From contig CM055102.1 of the NCBI GenBank assembly GCA_029204225.1, positions 706,839 to 770,838 on the forward strand: DNA of 64,000 bases, given 5' to 3'. The translations under genes and the position numbers were made by a program. The DNA comes from Diphasiastrum complanatum. Taxonomy: Eukaryota; Streptophyta; Lycopodiopsida; Lycopodiales; Lycopodiaceae. The first letter of the stretch is position 1. Every line of letters starts with the position of its first letter. Shown one piece after another: positions 1-11,265 of this stretch. The notes under the pieces were generated by a model that had not been told where the DNA came from, searched no databases, and saw nothing but the letters and a program-made list of their open reading frames with translations.

Positions 1-612
1 GCTTTACATTTGGAGGGCCGTGCTGCTACTTGGTGGCGCATGTTTCGCCAGACGGCTTCACACCCTGGCCTTGCTAGTTGGACAGAGTTTATGACAGCAC
101 TCTGCCTAGCGATGATTGATCCTCAGTGGCTTATTTGACAGCGCGACATCTTTTGCAGTTTATCTCACACTGGTGACTTGGCTGCTTATACGCCACGGTT
201 TACCGAGCTTTCCTATCCATTCCCAGATATTTCTACATTGGAACTCATCTCTCGCTACGTTGCTGGTCTACGAGGCGCACTCAGGTATGATGTTTCTTCT
301 TTTTTTCCACTCACTCTTTCTCACACCATCTCCCTTGCTACCGCACTGCAGCACAAGTACTCTCCCATCTCTTCCTCTGTTTCTCGTCCTTCGTGTCCTT
401 TCACACGTCCTATTTTTTCCTCTCCATCCTCTGCTAGTCCCACATCTGTCAGTTCACCTTCGTCCACTCTTCCTTCTGCACCACGTCCTCCTTTTTCTCC
501 TCGTCCTGTTTTTGTTCGTCGCTACTCACACCTTGAGATGTCTGAGGTCCGTGAAAAGCGCTTATGCTTCAACTGTAAGAGTCCTGATCATATCGCCTGT
601 GATTGCCGATAG
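1..612 (+). pseudogene. Ty3 gag fragment with zinc knuckle (element 1)
   Basis: Frame 1 from base 1 reads as retrotransposon gag. A TWWR motif at about residues 10-13 is typical of the plant Ty3 capsid domain, and a CCHC zinc knuckle (CFNCKSPDHIACDC) lies at about 565-606. The frame is broken by TGA near 136 and ends with TAG at 610-612. The same frame then continues into the protease, so gag and pol were probably one reading frame and the TAG may be a mutation. The Ser/Pro/Thr-rich stretch before the knuckle is a normal gag linker. The N-terminus lies outside the window. Confidence 0.8.
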
Positions 613-2336
613 CCTGCCACTGCTAATGCCGTCTATTTCCATGATGCTGACACACCTGATGATAGTCCTGATTCTGCCATATGCCTTCATATTCTTGATG
701 ATGACCCACCTGTTGATCAGTTTGCCACACCCACTGAGCCTGTTCCTGATTTCCCTGATCTAGCTGTATGCCATGCTACTTGGGCCGGTAAGCCAGGTCC
801 ACGCCATATCCGTCTTCGCGTACGTATCACTGGTCGTGAGTTTATTGCCCTTGTTGACACGGGTAGCACTCACTCGTTTCTCAGCAGTCATATTACTACA
901 CGCATTTGTGCTATGCCATTCACTACGCCTCATCCCCTGCATGTTGAGGTTGCCAGCGCACACTCTTTTCCTAGCACGCAGATGTATCAGCAGCTTTCAT
1001 ATCGGATTGGAGACTTCCTTGGTCAGGCAGATTTTCATATTATTCCACTTACACGGTACGATCTTATCCTCGGTGCTGATTGGTTTGCATCCCTTGGTGC
1101 GGTTACAGTAGACCTCCAGCAGCAGACATTGACATTCTCTCATGATGGTACTCAGCATATATTTTCCGGTATTGATTCTCGGCAGGACTATCAGCTTATT
1201 TCCAGGAAGCAGTTCATACGGAGCCTCCCGAAGGCCCACTGTGCGGCTATTCTTTCTGTTCAGCCAATTCAGCCTATTGCGGATGCACCACCTTTGCCAC
1301 AGGTATTTTCTAAACTGTTGCGTGAATTTGAGCATGTTTTTAGAGAGCCGACTCAGTTACCACCTTTACGAGATGTCAACCACCATATAGACCTTGTTTC
1401 CTCTACATCACCTCCTTCTCGTCCTCCTTTTCGTATGTCTATTGTTGAGCACAAGGAAGTCCAGCGTCAGGTGAAGGCCTTATTGTTCCTAGCCACAGTC
1501 CTTTCGGTGCTCCTGTTTTACTTGTTGATAAGAAGGATGGTACTAAACGTCTATGTATTGATTATCGTGCTTTAAATAAACTTACTATCCGTAATCAGTA
1601 CCCTATCCCTCATATGGATGACCTGTTTGACTAGTTAGGCCAAGCCAAGATCTTTTCTAAACTTGACCTCCGTTCCGATTATCACCAGATTCGTATGCAT
1701 CCTCCTGATGAGCACAAGACAGCTTTCCGTACCCACTTTGGTCTGTATGAGTTTCGTGTCCTTCCTTTTGGTGTTACCAATGGCCCGCCCACTTTTCAGA
1801 ATGTCATGAATAACATTTTTCTTCCTCTGCTTGGAAAGTGTGTCATTGTTTATTTTGACGATTTCCTCATTTATAGCACCACTCTCTCTCTTCATGTTCA
1901 GCACGTTCGTTCTGTTTTTGTTTTGTTAGTTACTCATCATCTGTATGCTAAACGTTCTAAATGTTCTTTTGTTGTTGTACAAATCGAGTTTTTGGACTTC
2001 TTTGTTACTAATGGTACTGTTCGTCTCGACCCTCGTAAGGTCCATTCTATTCTTTCATGGCTTGTGCCTGCTGATGTTCATGATGTTCGTATGTTTCTTG
2101 GTCTTGCTATCCATCTTCGTAAACCAGTTGTTCATTTTGCCACTCTTGCATCTCCTTTGCATGCTCTGTTGAAAAAGGAAACTTCGTTTGCTTGGACTCC
2201 CGCATGTCAGTCAGCTTTTGACACTTTGAAGGTTAAGCTTACCATTGCCCCTGTTTTATGTCTTCCAGATTTTTCCCAGCGTTTTGCTGTTGAGACTGAT
2301 GTTAGTTCCGCAGGATTAGGTGCTTTGTTACGTTAG
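613..2336 (+). pseudogene. Ty3 protease and reverse transcriptase (element 1)
   Basis: The aspartic protease active-site motif VDTGSTHSF lies at about 853-880 in the gag frame. The RT follows: [16 protein letters not shown] at about 1530-1580, KLDLRSDYHQIRMHP at about 1660-1700, and the catalytic box as VYFDDFLIYS at about 1848-1877 (YFDD in place of the usual YVDD/YLDD). Near 1480 the frame changes, TAG stops occur near 1634 and at 2334-2336, and the RNase H domain starts beyond. The domains are easily recognised, but the polyprotein is disabled. Confidence 0.82.
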
Positions 2337-4174
2337 CGTCAATGTGTTATTGCATATGAATCCCGTCGTCTTCGTTCGTATGAGCAGCGCTATTCCACTC
2401 ATGAAAAAGAGTTGCTTGCTATCATTTTTGCTTTAAAGAAGTGGCGTCATTATCTGTATCGTGTTCCGTTTGATGTTTTTACTGATCACCAGTCACTTCG
2501 TTATTTGTATACACAAAAGGATCTTAGTGATCGTCAGTACCGTTGGCTTCAGTTTTTACAGTCCTTTCATTTTGATATTCATTATAAGCCTGGTAAAAGT
2601 AACGCTGCTGCTGATGCTTTGTCTCGTTTACCTGCTCTTACTTACAGTCTTGTTACGTCTCCCCACTCTTGGTATGATGATCTTCCTCAGGCTTATGCCA
2701 CATGTCCAGACTTCCGTGATGTTATGTCGTCTGCCTCTCGCCCTTCCTCTCACCCTCACCAGGTTTATTCCATTGTTAATCATCGTTTGTTTCACTATGG
2801 TTCGTTATGTATTCCCAACACTCTCGACATACGTCCACAAATCCTTCTTGATGCCCATTCCTCTCTTGTTGGTGGCCATTTTGGTTTTCAGAAGTCCTTG
2901 TTCCGTTTGAAAGAACATTTTTATTGGCCTTCCATGAAGCGTGAGCTTTCCCACCTTATTCATACTTGTGATTTTTGCCTTCGTAACAAGTATTCCCGTG
3001 AAAAACCTGGCGGTCTCCTTCAAAGTTGGCCTATTCCTTCCCGCCAGTGGACTGATATATCTATGGACTTCATTTTAGGACTTCCCCGTACTCAGCGTGG
3101 TCATGATTCTTGTTTGGTGGTAGTTGATAGGTTTTCTAAATAAGCTCATTTCATACCATTCAGACGTACTATTACAGCAGAGCAGTGTGGTCGTATATTT
3201 ATTTCTGAGATTTTCCGCTTATATGGTCTCCCACGATCTATACTTACTGATCGGGATACCAAGTTTACATCAGGTTTTTGGACAGAGCTTATGCGTATCT
3301 TGGATGTTAGGATACTTATGGGCACTGCTTATCATTCTTTTGCGGATGGTCAGTATGAGGTTATTAACCGGGTATTGGAGGATTATTTACGACATTATGT
3401 TTCTCCTTCTGGTCGTGATTGGGATCAGCATTTATGTTTGGCTGACTATAGTTATAACAGTTCTGTTAGTTCCAGCACAGGTGTTTCTCCTTTCCTGCTT
3501 GCTCATGGATACTCACCAGTTCTACCCGGTATACCTGCTCCTCTAGATGATGCACCTGTTACTATTTCATCTTATCTTTCGAGTGCTCGGGAGATTATTA
3601 CTAGAGCTGCTACTCATTTACAGCATATTCAGCAGCAGTACAAGACCATTGTTGATCGTCATCGGCGCCATGTTGAGTTTGCAGAGGGAGATACTGTTTT
3701 TCTCCGGTTACGCTTTGCTCGCCATCGTTTTGTGCAGGGTCTTGCTTCTACTGAGAAGCTTGCGCCGCGCTATTATGGGCCTTTTCAGATTCTTGAGCGC
3801 CTCAGTCCAGTTACATATCGTCTTGAGTTACCTGCTGCTACTCGGGCTTGTGATATCTTTCATGTCAGTTTTTTACGTGCTGCTATTGAGGATGATGCTC
3901 CTCGAGATTCCTCATTTCCTACAGATCCAGAGCTTTTTCCATTCCTGCCAGCTGCTATTTTACAGGTGCGCTTATTGCATAGTCGTCGCCATCGGCAGGT
4001 TCAGTTTTGGGTCCAATGGGATGGTCGTCCTATTGAGGAGGCTACTTGGGAGCCCATTGATGTTTTTTATCATACCCCTATCCTGGCTGATCAGGCTCGC
4101 TCACTTGCAGCTACCATTGCTTCTCGGGATGCTCCGGCTTCTCTTGATGTTCCTTTCTCAGATGGGATATCTTG
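2337..4174 (+). pseudogene. Ty3 RNase H, integrase and chromodomain (element 1)
   Basis: RNase H is seen in TDHQSLRYLY (about 2484) and NAAADALSRLP (about 2602). The integrase zinc-binding region (about 2840-3000, with CDFCLRNKY) is followed by core motifs MDFILGLP (about 3064) and LTDRDTKFTSGF (about 3244) and a degenerate DGQYEVINR block (about 3347) that keeps the third acidic residue. A stop at 3141-3143 (FSK then TAA) splits the core. The C-terminal part has the usual PRYYGPFQILERLSPVTYRLELP linker region and a chromodomain with VQWDGRPIEEATWEP (about 4009-4053). The reading frame ends at 4174. Confidence 0.82.
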
Positions 4175-4231
4175 ATGCAGTATTTTTCTCTGACACTGGT
4201 TCTTATCTTATTTTGCCTACATTGGGGGCAA

Positions 4232-4697
4232 TGTTCTTTATAGCCAGGGAGAGTTACGGACTACAGGATACATGCCTACTGGGCTACTCTGCATATATTC
4301 CGCAGGCCTCTTTACATTTACTGTTGGTTATGTATATTTCTGGTTACGCATTTTATATTAGTCATGTACAGGCCCCAGAGCCTTTTTATATGCTGATGAC
4401 CCGCACTGGGTCCTTTTTTATGACATTGACTGGCCTTGGGCCCTTATTATATGGTTATATGTGGAGTGGGGGCCCGTAGAAGGGCGCACTATTTTCCCTC
4501 CACATTTTGCCTCCCTTTATTTTTGAATTCCTATTTTAGGGTTCATTGGTAGGGTATTTATAGGGGCATTTGTACACTCATTTTTCAGATTATTGATTGG
4601 TATTGCTTGGGCTCTTCGTGGGAGAACCTACTGTCTTGTCTATTGCTTGTAGGGCTTTAGTCTATTGCTGTCTTTTATGCTTCATTGATTCAACACC
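4232..4697 (+). repeat. Candidate 3' LTR of element 1
   Basis: The candidate LTR starts with TG at 4232, right after the purine tract GGGGGCAA. It contains a TATA-like TATTTATAGGGG at about 4553-4565 and could end at CAACA near 4697. No second LTR is in the window for comparison, so both ends are estimates. The region from 4700 to about 4990 shows nothing recognisable. Confidence 0.4.
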
Positions 4698-4995
4698 TGA
4701 GATTTTGATCATAACTTGTAAGCTTGGAGGGATCGTTCCGGAGAGTCTCAAAACCGTGGATGACGTGGGCCTGAACGAGGAACATTGTCGGGAATACGAA
4801 TCCATTAACCACTGCTGCTACTGCCCCTACCACCATTAACGTCACGTCAAGCAAATCTACATAACGGAAGAGCTTCCAGTAGGAGACTATGCTTATCTGA
4901 TTACTACATTTTTCCGCAGTATCACGACGCTTGTTGTCTTGCTGATCCTTAGTTGGAACATCCTGTCCTCCTTATATTCGGACATACTACTCTGA

Positions 4996-5122
4996 CCATT
5001 CCTTAATCTCCATTGCTTTGTTAAAAACCACGTTATCTATATCCGAGCTAGAATCGCTTTCTGAGCCACGCTATATATCTTGATTGCATTCCTTAATCTC
5101 CAGTGCTTTGTTAAAAACTACA
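4996..5122 (+). repeat. Two direct repeats of about 36 bp
   Basis: A unit beginning CATTCCTTAATCTCCA and continuing through GCTTTGTTAAAAAC occurs at about 4997-5031 and again at about 5088-5122, with only a few mismatches and about 91 bp between starts. The function is unknown. It may be a small tandem duplication in degenerate TE sequence. Confidence 0.7.
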
Positions 5123-5501
5123 TATTTTTTCAAAAAAAATATGGCCAAGTTCCAGAACAGAACGCGTTCCGTTCCAGAACGGGCAACTAAGGTCTACTTC
5201 CAGGGACCATGCACCTTAGCGGTCAGTGCTCTAGGTTAGTGGGCAGCTTGGGTTCCATTGGCACATTTTCTGGTGCTGATACTGGCTCTGAGGGTTCAAA
5301 ACATTTGTGGGCCCACCCAAGCCATCACCGTCAGCAGTTAGGCCTTACAGTTGGGCCCTCACAAGCCATCACAAGCATCATACATGGTGCCATTAAAAAT
5401 TCACCTGGGGCAGGGCCTTCTCAGCCGAAATCAGGCAAGGTAGAGCTCTCAGCTGGATTCATTAGACTAAGCAAAGGTTTTGGTGCTCTTGTAGAATGAA
5501 G
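5123..5501. other. Non-coding stretch with a hAT-like end motif
   Basis: No gene is supported here. At about 5146-5190 the sequence reads CAAGTTCCAGAACAGAACGC and continues GTTCC. This resembles the left ends of the hAT elements at 36297 and 42225 (CA, then GTT, then an ACGCGTT core). No matching right end with an 8-bp duplication was found, so it may be a truncated end. Confidence 0.35.
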
Positions 5502-5892
5502 CTAAGGAAGCGGACCCTGGACGCGGACGCGTCAGGGGTGCGTCCGCGTCTGGACTCGTCAACCATTTTGAAATTTGTTTTTTTCAAAAAAAAAAAATAC
5601 AGGCACCTGCCCACGCTGTCCCCCATGGCACCCACCTGCCCCCTCCTGTTAAAAAATAGGAAAACGGTACCAAAAAAATTTGCAACAGACCTAACCACTG
5701 CCCATGCCTCCCATAAATGAGATATTACCAAACAACGATGAGTAATGAGCAGTTCATAAATTATTATGAACCTTCATTGGGAACTAAGCTTCAAAAAAGC
5801 GGCAAAGAAAGATCTGAAAGTGGTTTTGAGTGAAGATGATGGTTTGTATGGCAAACATATTACTGATTTGGGGTTTAGGGTGCATCAGTGAC

Positions 5893-6254
5893 TGTCTCAA
5901 AGAAGTGAATGCTCACCAGAGGATTTGGGAGAAGTGAACGCTCACCAGAAGAGTGACAAGCTCTCAGGACCAGAAGTCTCTGGGGGAAATCAATGCTCAC
6001 CAGAAGAGTGACAAGCTCTCAAGACAGGAAACCACAAGACCTACACACTACTATGTCTTATATGATGAGATCAGTTTCCCCCCCGATGAACTTCAACAGC
6101 TTACTAATTATCTATGCAAAACTGTGTCATTCACTACAGAAAACCACAAGACCTACACACTACTGTGTCTCAGTTGATGAGATCGGTTTCTCCCCGGATG
6201 AACTTCAACAACTTAATAATTACTTATGGCACTACTTCAACACGCTACAACATG
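5893..6254 (+). repeat. Tandem duplications inside hAT-1
   Basis: A 112-bp unit is duplicated: ACCACAAGACCTACACACTA starts at 6031 and again at 6143, and the similarity continues through GATGAACTTCAACA in both copies. Just upstream a shorter unit containing GCTCACCAGA is repeated three times (about 5910, 5941 and 5995). The function is unknown. Subterminal repeats in hAT elements can be transposase-binding sites, but the motif is not palindromic here. Confidence 0.75.
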
Positions 6255-6884
6255 CGGTCGAAATTTTGCGTACCAACACGGGGGCTCCGAAACATCTCCC
6301 AGTTTTCAGATCCCGACCGGACAAAGTGTCCCAGAAGCCCTATTTAACGTCAAACTTCGGACGGACATTGCGGGCCAACCGTCAGTCGTTTCCTCGTCCT
6401 GTCTGTTCCCACAGGTTCCTATCGAGGTTGTCCAGTGGCTGAAACGAAGGCACCTGAAACGGATCCTGTTTGGAGAAACGGGGCCGTCGGACGGAGAGCT
6501 GCAAAACTAGTCCATTTCGACTGACCTAATTGCGTTTTTGTCCCGTTGAACAGCCATTTTGACTCGAGGATACCCGAATCGAGCCAGCCTCGGTCCCTTG
6601 GGTTCGTACCCGCTTCACGAACCAGTGGACTGTATTCCTGGACCATTAATACATTCTACGCAGGTTTAAGTGTATGCTACACAAGTGCAGCTTTGATGTT
6701 GAATCTGCACATACCTGTGGTGCAATGGCTACGACACAATGAGAATGTGGGGTGGGGTTGATGATGTTTATGGATGTGGTTATGATGATTATGGTTGTGG
6801 CTTGTTTTGATGGTTATGGCTGTGGGGTTGTGGGTTTAGGATGATTTGTTAAGGTTTAGGGTGTTATGTTAATTGTGCCATTTG

Positions 6885-6904
6885 TTAGGGTTTAGGGTTT
6901 AGGG
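6885..6904 (+). repeat. Interstitial telomere-like repeat (TTTAGGG)n
   Basis: Just under three tandem copies of the Arabidopsis-type plant telomere heptamer. Single related copies occur nearby (about 6853-6861 and 5869-5879). It is inside hAT-1, downstream of the transposase gene. Confidence 0.85.
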
Positions 6905-6961
6905 TGTTATGCTAAACGGTTGAACATGATGCATATGTTATGACGGAGATGCAACTGTGCT

Positions 6962-7062
<101 letters not shown>

Positions 7063-7222
7063 TTGCACGGAGCAAACCATTTCTGATTAACCATTCAAAT
7101 TTCACAGAGCTAACCATTTGTAAGCAACCACGATAAATAAGCCATGACACTAATAGACTGTAAAAAAATATATACATCTCATCTGATGCCAGTGTACATG
7201 ATGCTAAAATGTATATCAGTAT

Positions 7223-10200
7223 CTATAAGTCTGTGCTAAAAAAATCATCCCTTTGCGTGCCAGATGCATCTGCAGGGGTGTCAAATACAAAGTCTGGCTG
7301 GGAGTCTGGGGGCATCTGGGACTCCTCTAAGTCTGGGCCAACGCCTGCCAAGAGACGACTAGAAAAATCATCGGTGCGTCCCCTCTTGGTTGGCCTGCCT
7401 TTGGGTCTGCCGGAAGGAACCCTCTGTGGTACACTCCTGCCTGGGGGTCTCCCTCTGCCACGGGGGGGTCTATGGGAAGAACTGCCTGCCTGTGATGCTC
7501 TGAGTCATCTCTGCGCTATCTGTCTCTGGGTAGCAGCCTCTCTCTCCCTCGCAAACTCTGACCAGCCATCATCTGAAAGGGGGCGTGATGCGGGAATACT
7601 GGGTGGGGCACATGGACCATCCCTTGCAAGGTCGACCGTCTCGTCTGAATCATATGTGGGCTCATCATCATAGGAGGGCAATGGAACATCAGCGGGGAGG
7701 GTTGTGGTCTCATCGGCATCGGCATCGGCATCATCCTCGGGATCACCCCGCAGAGCACGCCGAGCGGCATCGTCTGGATCAACCCCTGGCTCTGCCTCAT
7801 ACTCGGCTGCTACAACCAGACACTCATCGGAATTGACCTGCACAAGTCAATCATTCCTGAGAATAGCCGAAGCAACCGTGAGGGCATTAAACTGAATGTC
7901 TTAAACCAATACGAAAGCAAACGACAGAGCAATGAAATATACCTGCAGCAGTAGGGCGTGTGCGCCTCCTGCCCTCATGCTCTCCGTGATGCGTCGAACC
8001 ACCCTGGTGTTGGTGTTGCAGTACACCAAGTCATTGCATCGCTCCATCGTCAGACGGTTCCGCCTGTTCGTGTGAACAAGGCTGAACAATGACCAGTTCC
8101 GCTCGCACACGCAAGCAGAACAGTCCTGCATTAATTGACAACCACTCGAGTGAGTACCGACCTTGTAGAGAAAATGCGAAAACTGGTTGGATGAATGAGA
8201 TTAGACAACATACCTGTGAAAGGACTCAAAGCGCGAGCGTCCTCAGGTCTAACTGTCCAGCGTCGTAGCTCTCCCACCATGATACAGGCAAGAGCCTGTT
8301 CTCTCGGACACGTGCAAGGTCCTCGTTGAACAGCCCCAGAGAGTGCCTGCAGTTGATCAGCGATGTGCATGAGTACATCTTGAGCCTGCACAGGGAAATT
8401 GAACGAACGACAGCGTACAACAGAGCAAGAGTTTACTTGTAATTGAGCCTCTGCACCTCGAGCCTGCTGCGGATACCAGTGTCGCTGCTGAGGAGGCGGA
8501 TGCATGTGAACCAGTCCGCACGCAGCTCTGCATCGTCGTACTGCCTCTCGCTCTGAAACAGCGGATGCAGTATGTGGCCACACTGTGAATGGGCCGGTGA
8601 AACTTATCCCATCGTCGCTGCCACAAGCGCCTGATAGGCTCCAACATGTGGACCAAACCACGTGGAGGCAACAGTTACATACCATCGTGTTGCGGCAACA
8701 AGACAAAACAGAGTGCGAAATGGAAGTAAGGATGGTGAGACGGAAAAAAGTTATACCTAGCAAGGTCCAGCTCGGAACGCTGGAGAGACTCGCCTATGCG
8801 GTCCATGAACTCGTAAATGAGGCCCATCGTGCACCCCTCGCGATCAACGAGCCTCAGAACCGAGTAGATGGGGCGCATGACGTCCATCAGCTGCTGCATA
8901 TCCACCCAGAAAGGCTCCATGAAGAGGATGTCGTGGAAGGCCAAGCCCTCTGGGGTCGTGGACAGGTCCATGGCAGTGACCTCTGCCGACGTAGCCATGT
9001 GCCGCAAATCACCCTTGAGCTTGTGTAGCCGCTCAAGCATGATGAACTGGTAGGCGAAGCGGGTGCGAGCGGGCTTCTTCAAGTCGAGCCTGCATTGACA
9101 AACGGAATGAGAGGGACACATGAAACCAGCAAAAAAAAGAAGCATCTTGAACGAGCCAAAAAATAAATACCATATTACCTGCTGAATGTGCGAAAAAGGG
9201 CAGTCATGCGGCGCTTGCGTGTGACGAAGTCCACAATCGCAAGTGCCCTTGTGAGAATCTCACTGACCCAAGGCAAGCGCCCGATGGAATGCAGGAGGAG
9301 GTCGAGTGAGTGTGCAGCACATGGAGTCCAGACAATGAAGGGATACTCTACCATAAGAAGCTCCCCCATACCGCGGCAGTTGGACGCATTGTCCGTCACA
9401 ACCTTTCGCAGTACGTTCACACGATCAGTTCACATCTTGGAAACACATTGCAATCAATCGAAAACCACGCAAAACTTTTGTATCAACATTAAGCAGTAAA
9501 TGACCAAGCAACTAATGAAAAAAAATTGTACCTGGACAACGCGCTGTGGCCTCACCTCCTCTATCGCTGCGCGGATGATGCCGTAAATGTACTCGGCCGA
9601 GTGCACTCTCCCTGCCTCGGAGGCGTCGATGCTGCGCAGGAACATGGAACAATAACAACTAGAAACAATCACGTTGATGAGTGGACGTCTACGACGATCA
9701 GTCCACCCACCAGCCATGATGGAACAGCCGTATCTATCCCAAGCCTCCTGCAATGCGGCCAGTCTCTCTCTGGCTGATGCAACCCGGTCCTGGAGCAAAG
9801 GGCCGCGTAGTGCGTCGGCTGTGGGTGGTGTGTAGTCGGGCCCGCAAACCGCAGCTTTCGAGATAGCCTCTCGAAAGATGCGGGATGATGCCATGATAAA
9901 GGGGAGATTCAGGTCATTGAACATCTGCGCTATGGTCCTGGTGGCCTCTCTGTGTTGCCCCTCTCTGAAAAATCCCAACATAGACATCTGTCTGGTGCCT
10001 CAGGATGTGGATGGCTGGGAGGATGTGGATGGACGATGTGGATCTGGAGGTCGTGGCATAGGTGCAGGTGCGGAAGCGGAGGATGTGGACGGGCCGTGCA
10101 GAGCTGACGGTGATGGCAGAGGCGTAGGTGCAACAGTGGAGGCTGTGGATCCATGGGGAGTACTGGCGGAGGGGGTACGGGTGACTGTGGCGGAGGCGGA

Positions 10201-10582
10201 GGCGGAGGCGGTGGCGGTGGCGGGTGTGGGTGCAGTGGTGGTGGCGGGAGCGGATGCGATGGTGGGGGCGGTGACGCTGGGTGTACCAGTGGCAGGGGCG
10301 GTGGCAGTGGGTGCACCAGTGGAAATAGAGTCAGCGGCATCTGTGGACGGCTCGTCGGGCTCAGCAACTGACTCTGAATATGCCTCGAGAATGCGAGCCC
10401 TCTCCGTAGCGGGGATGACCATGCAAACGCCGATCCCGTAGCGTCCCCCCGTGGGTCGGACTCGCAACCCCCCCAGATGTGCTCGAACCCGCGAGGCGTT
10501 CCCTGTTGCTTTCGACAAAAAGGGCAACGCCACTTTTTGTCGGGCAACAACTCCACCTCATCCCAAATGGGACGAGCGGCCA

Positions 10583-10583
<1 letters not shown>
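7223..10583 (-). pseudogene. hAT (DUF659-type) transposase gene, seven exons, inactivated
   Basis: Exon islands join with consistent phases and GT/AG borders: 10583-9532, 9402-9179, 9089-8757, 8630-8436, 8385-8214, 8125-7943, 7837-7223. The product has a BED-like C2-H-C zinc finger (KKWRCPFC, then RAHLGG and GVCMV), an Ala/Thr/Pro/Ser-rich linker, and a DUF659 domain (RYGCSIMAGGWTDRRRR). VVTDNASNCRGMGELL and WTPCAAHSLDLLL follow, then RWDKFHRPIHSVATY and the hAT dimerisation region (GLFNEDLARVRENRLLPVSW, then NWSLFSLVHTNRRNRLTMER). The tail is acidic and ends with AT-hook-like RGRGRPPGR and GRPKGRP. Lesions: frameshifts near 10518 and 8573, and TGA at 10002-10000, 8228-8226 and 7505-7503. The ATG lies right after a (GA)n leader. 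Confidence 0.85.

Positions 10584-10584
<1 letters not shown>

Positions 10585-10671
<87 letters not shown>
10585..10671 (+). repeat. (TC)n followed by (AC)n microsatellite
   Basis: About 66 bp of TC followed by about 20 bp of AC. On the minus strand this is a (GA)n leader ending two bases before the transposase ATG, similar to the (GA)n leader of THO3 in this window. Confidence 0.95.
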
Positions 10672-10673
<2 letters not shown>

Positions 10674-10699
10674 AGCATGCAAATCTAATCTCTCTCTCA

Positions 10700-10752
10700 C
10701 CCTAAACCCTAAACCCCAAACCCAAGCACCCTAAACCCTAAATCCTAAACCC
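10700..10752 (+). repeat. Interstitial telomere-like repeat (CCCTAAA)n
   Basis: Imperfect CCCTAAA copies, interrupted by CAAGCA. They lie upstream of the transposase start on its own side, so they could act as telo-box promoter motifs. This role is inferred from the plant telo-box literature, not shown here. Confidence 0.8.
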
Positions 10753-10962
10753 ACACACACACACCATGTCTTGTACACGCGCGCACACACACAAATCCTC
10801 TCTCTCTTTGTCCCTCACACTCTCCGTCTCTTCCTCTCTCTCTCTCACACGCAGATCACGACACACACACATCTGTTTGCACACAAATCAACAATATCCA
10901 CACACACACACACACATAAATTACCACACACACACAATCATCACACACACACACACACAAAC

Positions 10963-11038
<76 letters not shown>
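10753..11038 (+). repeat. Mixed (AC)n, (TC)n region ending in (TC)36
   Basis: Interspersed CA and CT simple repeats, with a pure TC run at 10967-11038. It forms the presumed promoter-side flank of the hAT-1 transposase. No gene. Confidence 0.9.
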
Positions 11039-11040
<2 letters not shown>

Positions 11041-11129
11041 GCCCTCTTTCTCTGCTCTCAGGCTTCTGCGGAACAGTGCGCAGGGCCCGCGCCTTTGGTT
11101 TTTTTTTTTTTTTTAAAATTAAACTCGTC

Positions 11130-11253
11130 CGGGGCCCAGACGCGTCCGCGTCCAGCCAAAAAAAAATTAATTTTTTTTTTAAAAAAAGGACACGTCCAAC
11201 CCCGCGTCCAGGCGTCAGACGCGGACGTGGGCATTCCGGCCCGGACCCTCATG
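11130..11253 (-). repeat. Right subterminal block of hAT-1
   Basis: It contains GACGCGTCCGCGTCCAG, GCGTCCAGGCGTCAGACGCG and a terminal GGCCCGGACCCTCATG. These are inverted and direct copies of the GGACGCG core found at the left end (5517-5556). Such subterminal arrays bind transposase in characterised hAT elements; binding here is inferred. Confidence 0.55.
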
Positions 11254-11265
11254 TCTGGAATGAAG

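Larger units (their letters stand above)
1..4697 (+). mobile_element. Decayed Ty3/gypsy chromovirus (element 1), 5' end outside window
   Basis: The internal region runs in the order gag, protease, reverse transcriptase, RNase H, integrase, chromodomain, which is the plant chromovirus order. The chromodomain after integrase places it in the CHD-bearing Ty3 lineage. The 5' LTR and the start of gag lie before base 1. Coding is interrupted by several stops and frameshifts, so the copy cannot make its own proteins. A GGGGG-containing purine tract at about 4224-4229 precedes a candidate 3' LTR. Its LTR pair and target duplication cannot be checked inside the window, so the right boundary is approximate. 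Confidence 0.88.

Noticed and set aside
3547-4479. 310-codon plus-strand frame, hydrophobic, membrane-like
   Set aside because: Overlaps the integrase-chromodomain frame of element 1 in another phase; the hydrophobicity comes from T-rich codons read out of frame.
9878-10441. Plus-strand 187-codon frame rich in Val, Ala and Gly
   Set aside because: It is the complement of the low-complexity Ala/Thr/Pro/Ser linker of the hAT transposase and has no domain.
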